From positions 144,773-208,772 of the forward strand of contig CAISRB010000005.1 of the NCBI GenBank assembly GCA_903887775.1: a stretch of DNA of 64,000 nucleotides, given 5' to 3'. Shown piece by piece: positions 36,886 to 46,144 of the stretch. The stretch comes from an uncultured Bacteroidales bacterium (GTDB lineage Bacteria > Bacteroidota > Bacteroidia > Bacteroidales > FEN-979). Both the position numbers and the translations under genes were made by a program. Under the pieces are notes generated by a model that saw nothing but the letters and a program-made list of their open reading frames with translations, was not told the DNA's origin and made no database searches. Within the stretch, counting starts at the first letter, position 1. Every line of letters starts with the position of its first letter.

Positions 36886-37644
36886 ATGTTTACAGAAATC
36901 GCGCTGCTGATATTGATTTATATGACCCTGGTCTTCGTCCTGGCACAGATTGCGAGGGACAATTCGATTGTCGATATATTCTGGGGCCTGGGTTTCATCC
37001 TCATATCTGTTTACTCATTTATTCAGGATACTGAACCTGACCTGAGAAAGTGGATAGTCACTTCCCTTGTTGCTCTCTGGGGAGTAAGGCTGTCGGTGCA
37101 TGTATTTATACGGAACAGGGGCAGGGGAGAGGATTTTCGCTACAGGCACTGGCGGGAGACCTGGAAGTTTTTTGTCATCCGCAGCTATGCGCAGATCTTC
37201 CTGCTGCAGGGCATATTCATGTTCATTATAGCTTCCCCTGTTTACTATATTAATTTTTATTCAAAAGAACCCCTTGGCTTTTTTGATACACTGGGGCTTG
37301 TCGTATTCGGTACGGGATTTTTCTTTGAAGCAGTGTCAGACTTCCAGCTTTCGGATTTCAAAATGAAACCAGAAAATCAGGGGAAGATAATTACAACCGG
37401 TCTCTGGGCCATGAGCCGCCACCCGAATTATTTCGGGGAAGCCCTGGTATGGTGGGGAATCAGTTTTTATGCCCTAAACCTGCCAAATGGCTGGATGACC
37501 CTGGTCAGCCCTGTGATCATAACCCTGCTTCTTCGGTTTGTTTCCGGGGTTCCTATGCTTGAAAAGAAATATAAGGGGCGGTCCGACTGGGAAGAATACA
37601 AACGCAATACTTCTGCTTTTGTCCCCTTTGTGAAATTCTTATAA
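36886..37644 (+). CDS. DUF1295 (steroid 5-alpha-reductase-like) membrane protein
   Basis: A 252-residue integral membrane protein with about six hydrophobic segments. It has the family motifs VDIFWGLGF, RNRGRGEDFRY and TTGLWAMSRHPNYFGEALVWWG, the last being the NADPH-dependent reductase C-terminal motif. DUF1295 proteins resemble steroid 5-alpha-reductases and isoprenylcysteine methyltransferases; the bacterial substrate is unknown. Start at ATG 36886, the longer frame overlapping the DAK2-DegV 3' end. Confidence 0.85.
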   Translation: MFTEIALLILIYMTLVFVLAQIARDNSIVDIFWGLGFILISVYSFIQDTEPDLRKWIVTSLVALWGVRLSVHVFIRNRGRGEDFRYRHWRETWKFFVIRSYAQIFLLQGIFMFIIASPVYYINFYSKEPLGFFDTLGLVVFGTGFFFEAVSDFQLSDFKMKPENQGKIITTGLWAMSRHPNYFGEALVWWGISFYALNLPNGWMTLVSPVIITLLLRFVSGVPMLEKKYKGRSDWEEYKRNTSAFVPFVKFL

Positions 37645-37652
37645 TACTGCCT

Positions 37653-39722
37653 ATGCTGAACAAATCACTTCTGCACCCTGAAAGTATTGTTGTCGTTGGT
37701 GGCTCGAATGACACACAGAAACCCGGCGGGGCTATCCTCCGGAACCTCATCGAGAATAAGTTCAATGGCAGGCTTTACGTTACGAATCTTAAGGAATCAG
37801 AAGTACAGGGGATAAAGAGCTACCAGGACCCCGGCGAGCTTCCCGATGTTGATCTTGCCATACTTGCGATAGCAGCCAAATTCATTCCCGGCACTGTTGA
37901 AATGCTGTCACGCCGGAAAAATACCCGTGCATTTATCGTGCTTTCTGCCGGTTTCAGCGAGGAAAGCCCTGAAGGGAAAGAACTGGAGGAGAAACTCGTT
38001 TCGATAGTCAATGATGTAAACGGCACTCTCATCGGGCCAAACTGTATTGGAGTGCTCACCCCGGATTACGCCGGTGTGTTTACGAAACCTATCCCGAAAC
38101 TGGATCCCGGAGGTTGTGATTTTATTTCAGGTTCAGGAGCTACCGCATGCTTTATCATGGAGGCCGGGATCCCCAACGGACTGACCTTCGCAAATGTCTT
38201 CTCTGTTGGTAACAGCGCCCAGATCGGGGTCGAAGATATCCTGGCCTATCTCGATGCGAACTATGATCCACGGAATAGTTCAGCGGTGAAACTTCTGTAC
38301 CTTGAAAATATTTCAAAGCCGGAAATGCTTCTGAAACATGCTTCCTCCCTGATCAGGAAGGGTTGCCGTATAGCTGCTGTCAAGGCAGGATCTTCAGAAG
38401 CCGGAAGCAGGGCTGCATCATCTCATACCGGGGCCCTGGCCAGTCCGGATGCAGCGGTGGATGCCTTGTTCCGCAAAGCAGGCATCGTGCGCTGTTATGG
38501 AAGGGAAGACCTGATCAGCGTGGCATCGGTATTCATGTATCCTAAACTGAAAGGGAAAAATATAGCCGTTATTACTCATGCCGGCGGTCCGGCAGTAATG
38601 CTGACAGATGCTTTGTCGAATGGAGGAATGTCGGTCCCGCATATTGAAAGTCCTGCAGCAAAAGAATTGCTGGCCCTGCTTTTTCCCGGGTCTTCCGTAG
38701 GCAACCCGATAGACTTCCTGGCGACAGGTACTGCAGGGCAGCTGGAGACTATTATTGATTACTGTGATCTTAAATTTGATGAGATAGACGGGATGGCCGT
38801 TATTTTCGGCACTCCCGGGCTGACGAAAGTGTTCGATGTTTATAAGGTTTTAGATGAGAAGATGAGAACTTCAGGTAAACCGATCTTTCCCATCCTGCCT
38901 TCGGTAATGACGGCTCACGAGGAAATCACCGGGTTCATACAAAATGGGAGAACCTTCTTTCCCGATGAAGTAATATTCGGGAACGCTCTTTCGAAAACCT
39001 GGAATACACCGTCTCCTGCCTTGCTGAACCCGGAACTCCCGGCTGTAAACACTGAAACAATCCGCAAGGTCATTGATGAGTCTCCGGATGGCTATTTATT
39101 GCCCGGCCCCATGCAGCTGCTGATGGATGCCTGCGGTATTTCCAGAGTGGGCGAAGCCGTAGTAACAACACGGGAAGATGCCTCAAAGATGGCTGCCAAA
39201 CTTGGTTTCCCCGTGGTTATGAAAGTTGTAGGCCCTCTTCATAAATCGGATGTAGGCGGTGTAGCTCTGAATATCAGGGAGGGATCAGCCGTACTGGCTG
39301 AATTTGACCGTATGATCAAAATCAGGGATACTGTTGCTGTTCTTATCCAGCCAATGCTTTCAGGCACAGAACTCTTTGCAGGAGCCAAGTATGAACCCAA
39401 ATTCGGACATATGATACTTTGCGGCATGGGAGGTATATTTATTGAAGTTCTGAAAGATGTTGCCGCCGCCCTTTCCCCTGTCTCAGATGAAGAAGCGCTT
39501 GCAATGATACGCAGCCTTAAAAGCAATAAGATAATACAGGGCGTGAGAGGGCAGAAAGGGATCAGCGAACATGCTTTCGCTGATATTTTACTCCGGCTCT
39601 CGGCTCTGCTCAAAGTGGCTCCTGAAATTACCGAACTGGATTTCAACCCTCTCCTTGCAAAAGAAGAAAAGATATTCGCCGTGGACGCAAGGATCAGGAT
39701 AGAACGAAACCGAAGACCGTGA
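37653..39722 (+). CDS. ADP-forming acyl-CoA synthetase (acetate-CoA ligase type, alpha-beta fusion)
   Basis: A 689-residue enzyme. Residues 1-460 are the CoA-binding and ligase alpha part with GGSNDTQKPGG, IGPNCIGV and the catalytic His258 (SSHTGALA). Residues 475-689 are the ATP-grasp beta part with KVVGPLHKSDVGGVAL. It converts acyl-CoA, ADP and phosphate to acid, CoA and ATP, giving substrate-level ATP in fermenting organisms. It could use acetyl-, propionyl- or aryl-CoA. It lies eight bases after the DUF1295 stop. It converges on the next gene across the GTTATGGC tract. Confidence 0.9.
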   Translation: MLNKSLLHPESIVVVGGSNDTQKPGGAILRNLIENKFNGRLYVTNLKESEVQGIKSYQDPGELPDVDLAILAIAAKFIPGTVEMLSRRKNTRAFIVLSAGFSEESPEGKELEEKLVSIVNDVNGTLIGPNCIGVLTPDYAGVFTKPIPKLDPGGCDFISGSGATACFIMEAGIPNGLTFANVFSVGNSAQIGVEDILAYLDANYDPRNSSAVKLLYLENISKPEMLLKHASSLIRKGCRIAAVKAGSSEAGSRAASSHTGALASPDAAVDALFRKAGIVRCYGREDLISVASVFMYPKLKGKNIAVITHAGGPAVMLTDALSNGGMSVPHIESPAAKELLALLFPGSSVGNPIDFLATGTAGQLETIIDYCDLKFDEIDGMAVIFGTPGLTKVFDVYKVLDEKMRTSGKPIFPILPSVMTAHEEITGFIQNGRTFFPDEVIFGNALSKTWNTPSPALLNPELPAVNTETIRKVIDESPDGYLLPGPMQLLMDACGISRVGEAVVTTREDASKMAAKLGFPVVMKVVGPLHKSDVGGVALNIREGSAVLAEFDRMIKIRDTVAVLIQPMLSGTELFAGAKYEPKFGHMILCGMGGIFIEVLKDVAAALSPVSDEEALAMIRSLKSNKIIQGVRGQKGISEHAFADILLRLSALLKVAPEITELDFNPLLAKEEKIFAVDARIRIERNRRP

Positions 39723-39776
39723 TAGCGTTCTGCGTTATGGCGTTATGGCGTTATGGCGTTCAGCGTAAATTCTCTC
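39723..39776. repeat. GTTATGGC word tract
   Basis: TAGCGTTCTGCG is followed by three exact tandem copies of GTTATGGC and then GTTCAGCG. It occupies the whole convergent gap between the acyl-CoA synthetase and the membrane-protein gene. Confidence 0.75.
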
Positions 39777-40601
39777 CTACTTTCCCTGTTCTGACGGCAC
39801 CTTCTTTGTATAATCGATCTCTGAGCCGAGAGCGCTGTGAGGGATCAGGAATACCACGAGGAACACCACCCCTGCAATAATCGGCCATGAGCGGTTTCCG
39901 GGCTTGCGATACTGCACTATCAGCGCAATGACCCAGAAGACCAGCCCGACAAATGTCTTATTGTCGGTAAGGTCATGACCAAAAGGCCAGCCGGTCCAGA
40001 AAGCATCAAAAGCAAATTTTTGCACAACCGGCCCCAGGATCATTCCACCTGCAAAGAAAAGGACTACGGTAAGCCATATGTACTTCAGCACATTTTTTCC
40101 CTTGAAAATTGCCTCAAGACAGGTGACTGTTGAAAGCAGCATAGCCCCGAAAATTGTTATGATATGAAAAATCAGAACGATTAGAGGCACATGGCCCTTG
40201 AATCTTAAAACAACTTCATGGTCGTCGTTCAGGCTATATTTCTGCTGATTTTTCAGCAGGGTTACTTTATAGGAAACCTTACCGGCCGCTGGCTGCATGG
40301 GGATCATTGAGACCAGCTCATTTCCCTGGCGTATCATGGGTACGGTAGTCCATTCATCATTGCTTTTAAATCGTTTATACGTAAATTCACCATGAACAGC
40401 AGTGTCGGCGATACTTATCTTCACAGGCATGTCCTGGCCGCAGTCTGCTGAGCGCGGAAGTTTGTATTTGACAAGGCTGGATCCGAGCTGAATCTTATTT
40501 CGTATAGGATATGTGGGACCGGTCGTTCTCTGGTAAATTGCCAGGAATGCGGTGAAAAGAAAGGCAAATATCCAGATCAGGGCAGATTGGTATTTTTTCA
40601 T
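39777..40601 (-). CDS. Conserved hypothetical membrane protein
   Basis: A 274-residue protein that I do not recognise. An N-terminal membrane segment (about 6-24) is followed by a soluble beta-rich region (30-130) and four further membrane segments (about 135-160, 168-188, 215-235, 240-260). Notable conserved-looking stretches are FWTGWPFGHDLTDNKTF and PQ-type loops around QYRKPGNRSWP. Start at ATG 40601, supported by the promoter at 40630-40661. It sits beside the GH3/beta-lactamase gene on the same strand, 37 bases downstream of it. Confidence 0.6.
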   Translation of the reverse strand: MKKYQSALIWIFAFLFTAFLAIYQRTTGPTYPIRNKIQLGSSLVKYKLPRSADCGQDMPVKISIADTAVHGEFTYKRFKSNDEWTTVPMIRQGNELVSMIPMQPAAGKVSYKVTLLKNQQKYSLNDDHEVVLRFKGHVPLIVLIFHIITIFGAMLLSTVTCLEAIFKGKNVLKYIWLTVVLFFAGGMILGPVVQKFAFDAFWTGWPFGHDLTDNKTFVGLVFWVIALIVQYRKPGNRSWPIIAGVVFLVVFLIPHSALGSEIDYTKKVPSEQGK

Positions 40602-40629
40602 TGTTTGTTTTTGATTTTTTATTTGACCG

Positions 40630-40661
40630 CAAAGGTAATTATTTGACTCCAAATCTTTCAA
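40630..40661 (-). promoter_or_regulatory. Promoter for the membrane protein gene
   Basis: On the minus strand TTG (40661-40659), a 21-base spacer and a perfect TACCTTTG (40637-40630) precede the ATG at 40601. The -33 part lies in the 3' end of the GH3/beta-lactamase gene. Confidence 0.55.
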
Positions 40662-43569
40662 AGAGATCATATACAGCCTGCTGAATATTTGTACGGATGT
40701 TCAGATCCCTGAGTTTCTGGTTACCGGCAGATGGGCAGACCCGGTTGGAAAGGAAAATATAAAGCAGCCCGTTCACAGGGTCGGCCCAGGTATACGTTCC
40801 GGTGAAACCGCTGTGGCCGAAACTTTCCGCAGAGGCGCTTTTACAGGTCGGGCTTTCTGATTTGCTGTTCTGGGGAGGCTTGTCAAAACCCAATGCCCTG
40901 CGATTGCCGCTGCCGGGAAACTGGCAGCTTGTGAAGGTCTTTACAGTGGATGGCATGAAAAACTGTTTCCCTCCATAGCTGCCCTGGTTCAGGAGCATTT
41001 GCATCATCACTCCGAGCTCCAGCGAGTTCGTGAATAAACCGGCATGCCCCGAAATACCTCCCAGCATTGCAGCCCCGGGATCATGAACATAGCCCCTGAT
41101 CAATTGTTTGCGGAATTCAGTGTCGTTTTCAGTTGGCATGATCATCCCGACCGGGAATTTTTTATACGGGTTGAAACTTGTATGGTGAAGGCCCAGCGGA
41201 AGGTAGAAAGTTTCATCAAGGTACAGGTCAAATGGTTTTCCGCTGATCTTTTCCACCACCAGCCTGAGAAGGTAAAATCCCATGTCGCTGTAAAGGTATT
41301 TCCCTTTTTCGCCCAAAGGTAAACGGATGATCTGCTTATAAACTGAATCCTTATAAGAACTGCTTATAAATAAATTATCGGCGACTTTATTCGGGTAAAG
41401 CCTGCTGGAATCCCTTCTGAAAACATTAGTGTCAAAGCCATTGGCATTGATTACAGCCTTGTAAAAAGGGATCCATGCCTTAAGCCCCGCTCTGTGAGTC
41501 ATGACGTCGCGGATCTTCAGCGCCGACTTGTCGGAACCTGTCAAAGATGGCAGGAATTTCCCAAGACTGTCATCAGGATTCAGTTTACCCTGATCGTAAA
41601 GTTTCATGATGGCAAGGGTCGTGGCCGCGATCTTTGTCACCGATGCAATATCATACAGGTCAGTATTGGTCACTTTAACAGTATCATTATACTGCGGATG
41701 ACCGAATGCTTTTTGATAAAAAACTTTCCCGTCTTTCGCAAGCAATACCTGGCATCCGGGGTATGCGCCCTGTGCTATACCGTCAGAAGCAATGGAATCA
41801 ATTACTTTCAGCGAATTTTCAGTTAATCCTATCTCTTCAGGCATTGCAAAAGAGAGTCTGGTAATATCGGTTTCCTCTCCGGTACCGGAACGGAACTTTG
41901 ATGTGCTTACCGGTAAGTGGCCCCGGGAAGGGAGGCCCCCGAACAGAACTTCAGCGGAAAGCAGCTGGGTCACAGGGAAGTCCTGATAAGCAACCAGGAT
42001 GGATTCGTTGTCGGCTGACTTCGGGAGCAACCGCAGGGAGTATGGATTCCCGAATACGACGAGTGCAGTCCTTGCGACCTTCGAGAGGGTGTCGACCATA
42101 TGCAGGGCCTGTTTGGAAAGGCTGAAACTGTCGGCAGGGTAACCTGTCATTTTGTGAAGCCCGACAATAATGACATCGAACTTCTTCAGCATGCCTGTCA
42201 CGCTGTCCCCCTCAGTTTTGCTGAAATTTTTAGGCAGGTAAAAGGAGGGAACGACAGCATAGGTATTCATGACTTCCGAAAATGTGTTGCCTGCTTTATC
42301 CCCGATGCCCAGATAGGCTACATGCCTTTTGTCGGGGGAAATCAGCGGGATTAATCCGAGATCGTTTTTAACCAGTGTAAGGGCTGAGGCAAAGCCCTCT
42401 TTTTGTAAAACAAGAGATGAACGCGTATTCAGGTCGTCATGCAGATTGGCCGTACTGACTGGTGTTTTGCTGACTCCCAGGCCGCTTTTCAACATCAGTA
42501 TCCTGAAACATTTTTTATCTATCTCAGCCCATGAAACAAAGTTGCTGTCGGCGGCAGCTTTAATAACCTTAACAGCTTCCTCAATATGCTGCGGAAGAAG
42601 CAGGATGTCGTTGCCTGCCTGCAGGGCCTTAAGTTCAATCTCCCCTGCTTTGAAATATTTTGCAACACCCTGCATGTCGAGTGCATCGGTGATTACAAAA
42701 CCCTTAAAACCGAGTTCTCCTTTAAGCAGCCGGCTTACCACAGGCTGTGAAAGTGTGGCTGCGGTGTTTGAAGAGGAGTCGTAACAGGGCAGGTAAAGAT
42801 GGGCGATCATGATCCCCCTTACACCATTTTTAATAAGCGCTTTGAAGGGAAACAATTCAACTGAGTCCATCCTTTCCCTTGAATGCCTGATTATCGGCAA
42901 GGTGAGGTGGGAGTCGGAATCGGTATCTCCATGGCCTGGGAAATGCTTTGCAACGGCCATCACGTTGTTATCCTGCAGGCCTTTCATATAATAAAGGCTT
43001 TTCACAGTTACCTGAACTTTGTTCTCGCCGAACGACCTGAAATTGATCACCGGATTATCGGGATTGCAATTAATATCGGCCACAGGGGCGAAATTAATAT
43101 GAATGCCCAGTCGCCTGCAATCAGCCGCGATCCTTGATGCAATTTGATAGATCAGAGTGTCGTTTGAAATAGCTCCGAGAGTAATGGGCCTGGGAAATGC
43201 AATTGTACTGTCGAGCCTCATTCCAAGGCCCCATTCAGCATCGATGGCAACCAGCATGGGCACCTTACTCACCTGCTGCAGCCTGTTCGTGAAAGTGGCC
43301 TGGGAATATGGCATTCCCTTGAAGAAACAAATGCCGCCGGGCTGGTACCTTGATATTACGGAGGTCAGGCTGTCTTTATAAACTGAATCCCTGTATGAAT
43401 ATGCCCTTATCATGAACAGCTGGGCTATCCTTTGCTCAGGTGAGAGCTGCCTGAAAACGGAGTCAGCCCAGAGACTGTCAGCTCTTTCAATCCCCTGGGC
43501 CTTAAGCATAGAATTCGTCAGAAAAAAAACGGGGAATAAAAAGATCAGAAGTTTCACTCGATTGCTCAT
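40639..43569 (-). CDS. GH3 beta-N-acetylhexosaminidase fused to a class C beta-lactamase-type domain
   Basis: A 976-residue exported protein with a signal peptide near residues 1-24. Residues 45-560 are glycoside hydrolase family 3 with the NagZ-type loop AKHFPGHGDTDSDSH (207-221) and nucleophile Asp295 in ITDALDMQG. Residues 585-970 are a serine-hydrolase domain with Ser643-x-x-Lys646 (ASVTK), Tyr760-Ser-Asp762 and His919-Ser-Gly921, typical of class C beta-lactamase/esterase-like penicillin-binding proteins. The architecture suggests trimming of peptidoglycan by glycan and peptide hydrolysis. Such fusions occur in Bacteroidota. Start at ATG 43569, because the longer frame has no signal-like start. 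Confidence 0.92.
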   Translation of the reverse strand: MSNRVKLLIFLFPVFFLTNSMLKAQGIERADSLWADSVFRQLSPEQRIAQLFMIRAYSYRDSVYKDSLTSVISRYQPGGICFFKGMPYSQATFTNRLQQVSKVPMLVAIDAEWGLGMRLDSTIAFPRPITLGAISNDTLIYQIASRIAADCRRLGIHINFAPVADINCNPDNPVINFRSFGENKVQVTVKSLYYMKGLQDNNVMAVAKHFPGHGDTDSDSHLTLPIIRHSRERMDSVELFPFKALIKNGVRGIMIAHLYLPCYDSSSNTAATLSQPVVSRLLKGELGFKGFVITDALDMQGVAKYFKAGEIELKALQAGNDILLLPQHIEEAVKVIKAAADSNFVSWAEIDKKCFRILMLKSGLGVSKTPVSTANLHDDLNTRSSLVLQKEGFASALTLVKNDLGLIPLISPDKRHVAYLGIGDKAGNTFSEVMNTYAVVPSFYLPKNFSKTEGDSVTGMLKKFDVIIVGLHKMTGYPADSFSLSKQALHMVDTLSKVARTALVVFGNPYSLRLLPKSADNESILVAYQDFPVTQLLSAEVLFGGLPSRGHLPVSTSKFRSGTGEETDITRLSFAMPEEIGLTENSLKVIDSIASDGIAQGAYPGCQVLLAKDGKVFYQKAFGHPQYNDTVKVTNTDLYDIASVTKIAATTLAIMKLYDQGKLNPDDSLGKFLPSLTGSDKSALKIRDVMTHRAGLKAWIPFYKAVINANGFDTNVFRRDSSRLYPNKVADNLFISSSYKDSVYKQIIRLPLGEKGKYLYSDMGFYLLRLVVEKISGKPFDLYLDETFYLPLGLHHTSFNPYKKFPVGMIMPTENDTEFRKQLIRGYVHDPGAAMLGGISGHAGLFTNSLELGVMMQMLLNQGSYGGKQFFMPSTVKTFTSCQFPGSGNRRALGFDKPPQNSKSESPTCKSASAESFGHSGFTGTYTWADPVNGLLYIFLSNRVCPSAGNQKLRDLNIRTNIQQAVYDLFERFGVK

Positions 43570-43680
43570 GTTGAATGCCCTGTAAATCCGGCAAAACAAA
43601 AGAAGATAAAAATGCTGTGAGCCTGATGAAATCTTATCCAATTTTATTAACATCGTCCTGTCATGCAGAATGGATTCGCA

Positions 43681-43688
43681 TATCTTTG
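43681..43688 (+). promoter_or_regulatory. -7 box TATCTTTG for the transketolase N gene
   Basis: A perfect TAnnTTTG 28 bases before the ATG at 43717. No TTG lies 19-21 bases upstream. Confidence 0.5.
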
Positions 43689-43716
43689 ACCAGTATTAAG
43701 TAAATTATCTGATGAG

Positions 43717-44562
43717 ATGCCCACAATAGAAGAACTGCAGCGAATTTCAACGCAGGTCAGGCGAGATATAATCAGGATGATCAACGGCGCCGCCTCAGGG
43801 CATCCCGGCGGATCCCTCGGAGTTGCCGACTTCCTTACTGTGTTATATTTTGAAATAATGCGCCCTGATCCTGTAAATTTCAACATGAACGGGACAAACG
43901 AAGATGTCTTCTTCCTTTCAAACGGGCATGTATGTCCGGCATGGTATAGTGTACTTGCAAGATATGGTTTCTTCCCGTTACCTGAACTGGGCAGCTTACG
44001 CAAACTCGGCAGCCGCCTACAGGGCCATCCGTCAATATTCGAAAAACTTCCCGGGATCCGCATGGCCTCAGGCTCCCTCGGCCAGGGCCTGTCAGTTTCC
44101 ATCGGGGCTGCGATCGCAAAAAAAATGAATGGCGACAGCCACCTGGTTTTCACTCTATGCGGGGACGGGGAGCTCGAAGAAGGGCAAAACTGGGAAGCCA
44201 TGATGTTTGCCCCAGCAAAGAAGGTTGATAACCTGATCGCCATAGTGGATTATAACGGGAAACAGATCGATGGCCCGGTCGAAGAAGTGATGCCCCTGGG
44301 TAGCCTGAGGGCCAAATTTGAAGCCTTTGGATGGGAAGTGACCGAAATGAACGGGAATAACATCCCTGAGGTGCTAAGTGTTTTAAATACAGTGAAGTCT
44401 GAGACCGGCAAAGGAAAACCCAATATGATCATTATGCATACCTGTATGGGTTACGGTATCGATTTTATGATGGATAAGCATGAATGGCACGGGGTCCCTC
44501 CAACCTATGAACAGGCTGCAAAGGCCCTTCTGCAACTGCAGGAAACCCTGGGCGATTATTAG
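43717..44562 (+). CDS. Transketolase, N-terminal (thiamine diphosphate) subunit
   Basis: A 281-residue protein equal to the N-terminal third of transketolase. It has the motifs SGHPGGSLGVADFL, the glycine-rich GQGLSVSIGAAIA and the TPP/Mg motif GDGELEEGQNWEA. The pyrimidine-binding and C-terminal domains are absent and are encoded at 46145-47104. Split transketolases are known in archaea and many bacteria, normally side by side. Here a VWA-domain gene lies between, starting ten bases after this stop. It acts in the non-oxidative pentose phosphate pathway. Confidence 0.93.
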   Translation: MPTIEELQRISTQVRRDIIRMINGAASGHPGGSLGVADFLTVLYFEIMRPDPVNFNMNGTNEDVFFLSNGHVCPAWYSVLARYGFFPLPELGSLRKLGSRLQGHPSIFEKLPGIRMASGSLGQGLSVSIGAAIAKKMNGDSHLVFTLCGDGELEEGQNWEAMMFAPAKKVDNLIAIVDYNGKQIDGPVEEVMPLGSLRAKFEAFGWEVTEMNGNNIPEVLSVLNTVKSETGKGKPNMIIMHTCMGYGIDFMMDKHEWHGVPPTYEQAAKALLQLQETLGDY

Positions 44563-44571
44563 CTTCTGCCA

Positions 44572-46005
44572 ATGCGTTACAGCTTGAAAATAAGTGGCCG
44601 GATCATGCATGAATTGAGAAAAACATTAATTGTAATATTGTTTCTCTGGCTGATGCCAGCGATGCACCCGGTTTATGGTCAGGTCAGAAAAGATCCAGAG
44701 AAACCTAAAATCGTTACAAGGATCCTTTTTGTATTCGATGCATCCCAGAGCATGTACGGCCGGTGGCAGGTCGACACCAAATTCAATATTGCAACCCGGC
44801 TGTTGTCAGGTTTGCTCGACAGCCTGCGGAATGTCCAGGACCTTGAGCTGGCCCTGAGGGTTTACGGGCATCAGAAACCCTTCCCACCCCAGGATTGCAG
44901 CGATTCAAAGCTTGAAGTGCCCTTTGCAAAAGACAATACAGCAAAGATAAAGCATGTTCTGAGAATCATTAAACCAAACGGCACCACGCCGATTGCATAT
45001 TCTCTTTCCCTGGCGGCAAAAGATTTTCCTCCCTGTGACCATTGCAGGAATGTGATCATCCTCATTACCGACGGACTTGAGGAATGCGGAGGAGACCCAT
45101 GTGCAGCCTCAGCCGAACTCCAGAGCAAAGGAATAGTCCTCAAGCCGTTTATCATTGGCCTTGGAAAAAACTTCAAGGACCAGTTTGAATGTGTCGGAAC
45201 CTATTTTGATGCCAGTAACGAAAAGGAATTTACAAATGCCCTGAAAGTGATCATAAGCCGCACCCTGAATCCCACAACCATGCAGGTTAATTTGCTCGAT
45301 AAGGAACATAACCCTACCGAAACAAATGTAGCTATGACATTTTATGACAGCAGGAGCGGGCTCATCAAATACAATTTTATTCATTCCCTGAACGCCAGGG
45401 GTTTGCCCGACACACTGGATGTAGACCCTCTGGCCACTTACGATATTGTTGTTCATACGATACCGCCTGTAACAAAGGATTCCGTTAAACTGACACCCGG
45501 CAAACATACGGTCATAGGCATCGATGCACCCCAGGGATACCTCACGTTCAAGGCCTCAGGAAATGCCACGATGAAATATTTACCATGCATTATGAGGAAA
45601 TCAGGCCAGGACCAGACCCTGAATGTTCAGCAATTCGACCAGGTGGAAAAGTATATTGTAGGGAAATATGATATTGAAATCCTGTGTTTACCCAGGATAC
45701 TTGTAAAAGATGTTGAAGTTACCCAAAGCCATACCACGTTTGTGGAAATACCCGCACCGGGAATTGCCGTCATTCAAAGGTCGACGAACGGGTACGGAAG
45801 CCTTTATATCGAAGAAAAGAAAGGTCTGACATGGCTGTATAACCTTAAAGACAACCAGCAGCAGCAGGAAACCCTTTACCTTCAGCCGGGAAACTACAGG
45901 GTGGTCTTCAGGCCCAAGTATTCCAACTCTTCTTCTTATACCGAGGAAAAGTCGTTCAGGGTGGAGTCTGGGCAGACAACCAATGTGAAAATGTACACAA
46001 ATTAA
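44572..46005 (+). CDS. Exported von Willebrand A-domain protein
   Basis: A 477-residue protein. ATG 44572 gives a long n-region; ATG 44605 (MHELRKTLIVILFLWLMP) is an equally good start with a cleaner signal peptide. Residues about 48-215 form a VWA domain with an intact metal-ion site (Asp56-x-Ser58-x-Ser60, FDASQSM; Thr in NGTTPIA; ITDGLEECGGD). Residues 230-477 appear to be beta-sandwich modules of unknown type. The protein probably binds partners at the cell envelope. It lies between the two transketolase halves on the same strand, ten bases after the first and 139 bases before the second. No functional link to transketolase is evident. Confidence 0.85.
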   Translation: MRYSLKISGRIMHELRKTLIVILFLWLMPAMHPVYGQVRKDPEKPKIVTRILFVFDASQSMYGRWQVDTKFNIATRLLSGLLDSLRNVQDLELALRVYGHQKPFPPQDCSDSKLEVPFAKDNTAKIKHVLRIIKPNGTTPIAYSLSLAAKDFPPCDHCRNVIILITDGLEECGGDPCAASAELQSKGIVLKPFIIGLGKNFKDQFECVGTYFDASNEKEFTNALKVIISRTLNPTTMQVNLLDKEHNPTETNVAMTFYDSRSGLIKYNFIHSLNARGLPDTLDVDPLATYDIVVHTIPPVTKDSVKLTPGKHTVIGIDAPQGYLTFKASGNATMKYLPCIMRKSGQDQTLNVQQFDQVEKYIVGKYDIEILCLPRILVKDVEVTQSHTTFVEIPAPGIAVIQRSTNGYGSLYIEEKKGLTWLYNLKDNQQQQETLYLQPGNYRVVFRPKYSNSSSYTEEKSFRVESGQTTNVKMYTN

Positions 46006-46045
46006 ATAGCGAAAAGCGAAAAGCGAAATAAGAAAATAGAGAAAT
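46006..46045 (+). repeat. GCGAAAA word tract
   Basis: AATAGCGAAAAGCGAAAAGCG continues into AGAAATAGCG. It is the plus-strand counterpart of the tract at 32430-32500 and precedes repeat core copy 3. Confidence 0.55.
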
Positions 46046-46100
46046 AGCGTTTGGCGAAGCCACAATGAGCACACAAAAGAAATAAGAAATTGGTGCGAAT
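46046..46100 (+). repeat. Intergenic repeat core, copy 3 (degenerate)
   Basis: CGTTTGGCGAAGCC, then AATGAGCAC and ATTGGTGCGAAT, in the order seen in copies 1 and 2. GCGAAAA-type words continue on both sides up to 46141. The whole gap (46006-46144) holds no gene. Confidence 0.6.
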
Positions 46101-46144
46101 AAATAGCGAAAAAAATTATCAGGTAAGAATAATATAGCGAAAGA

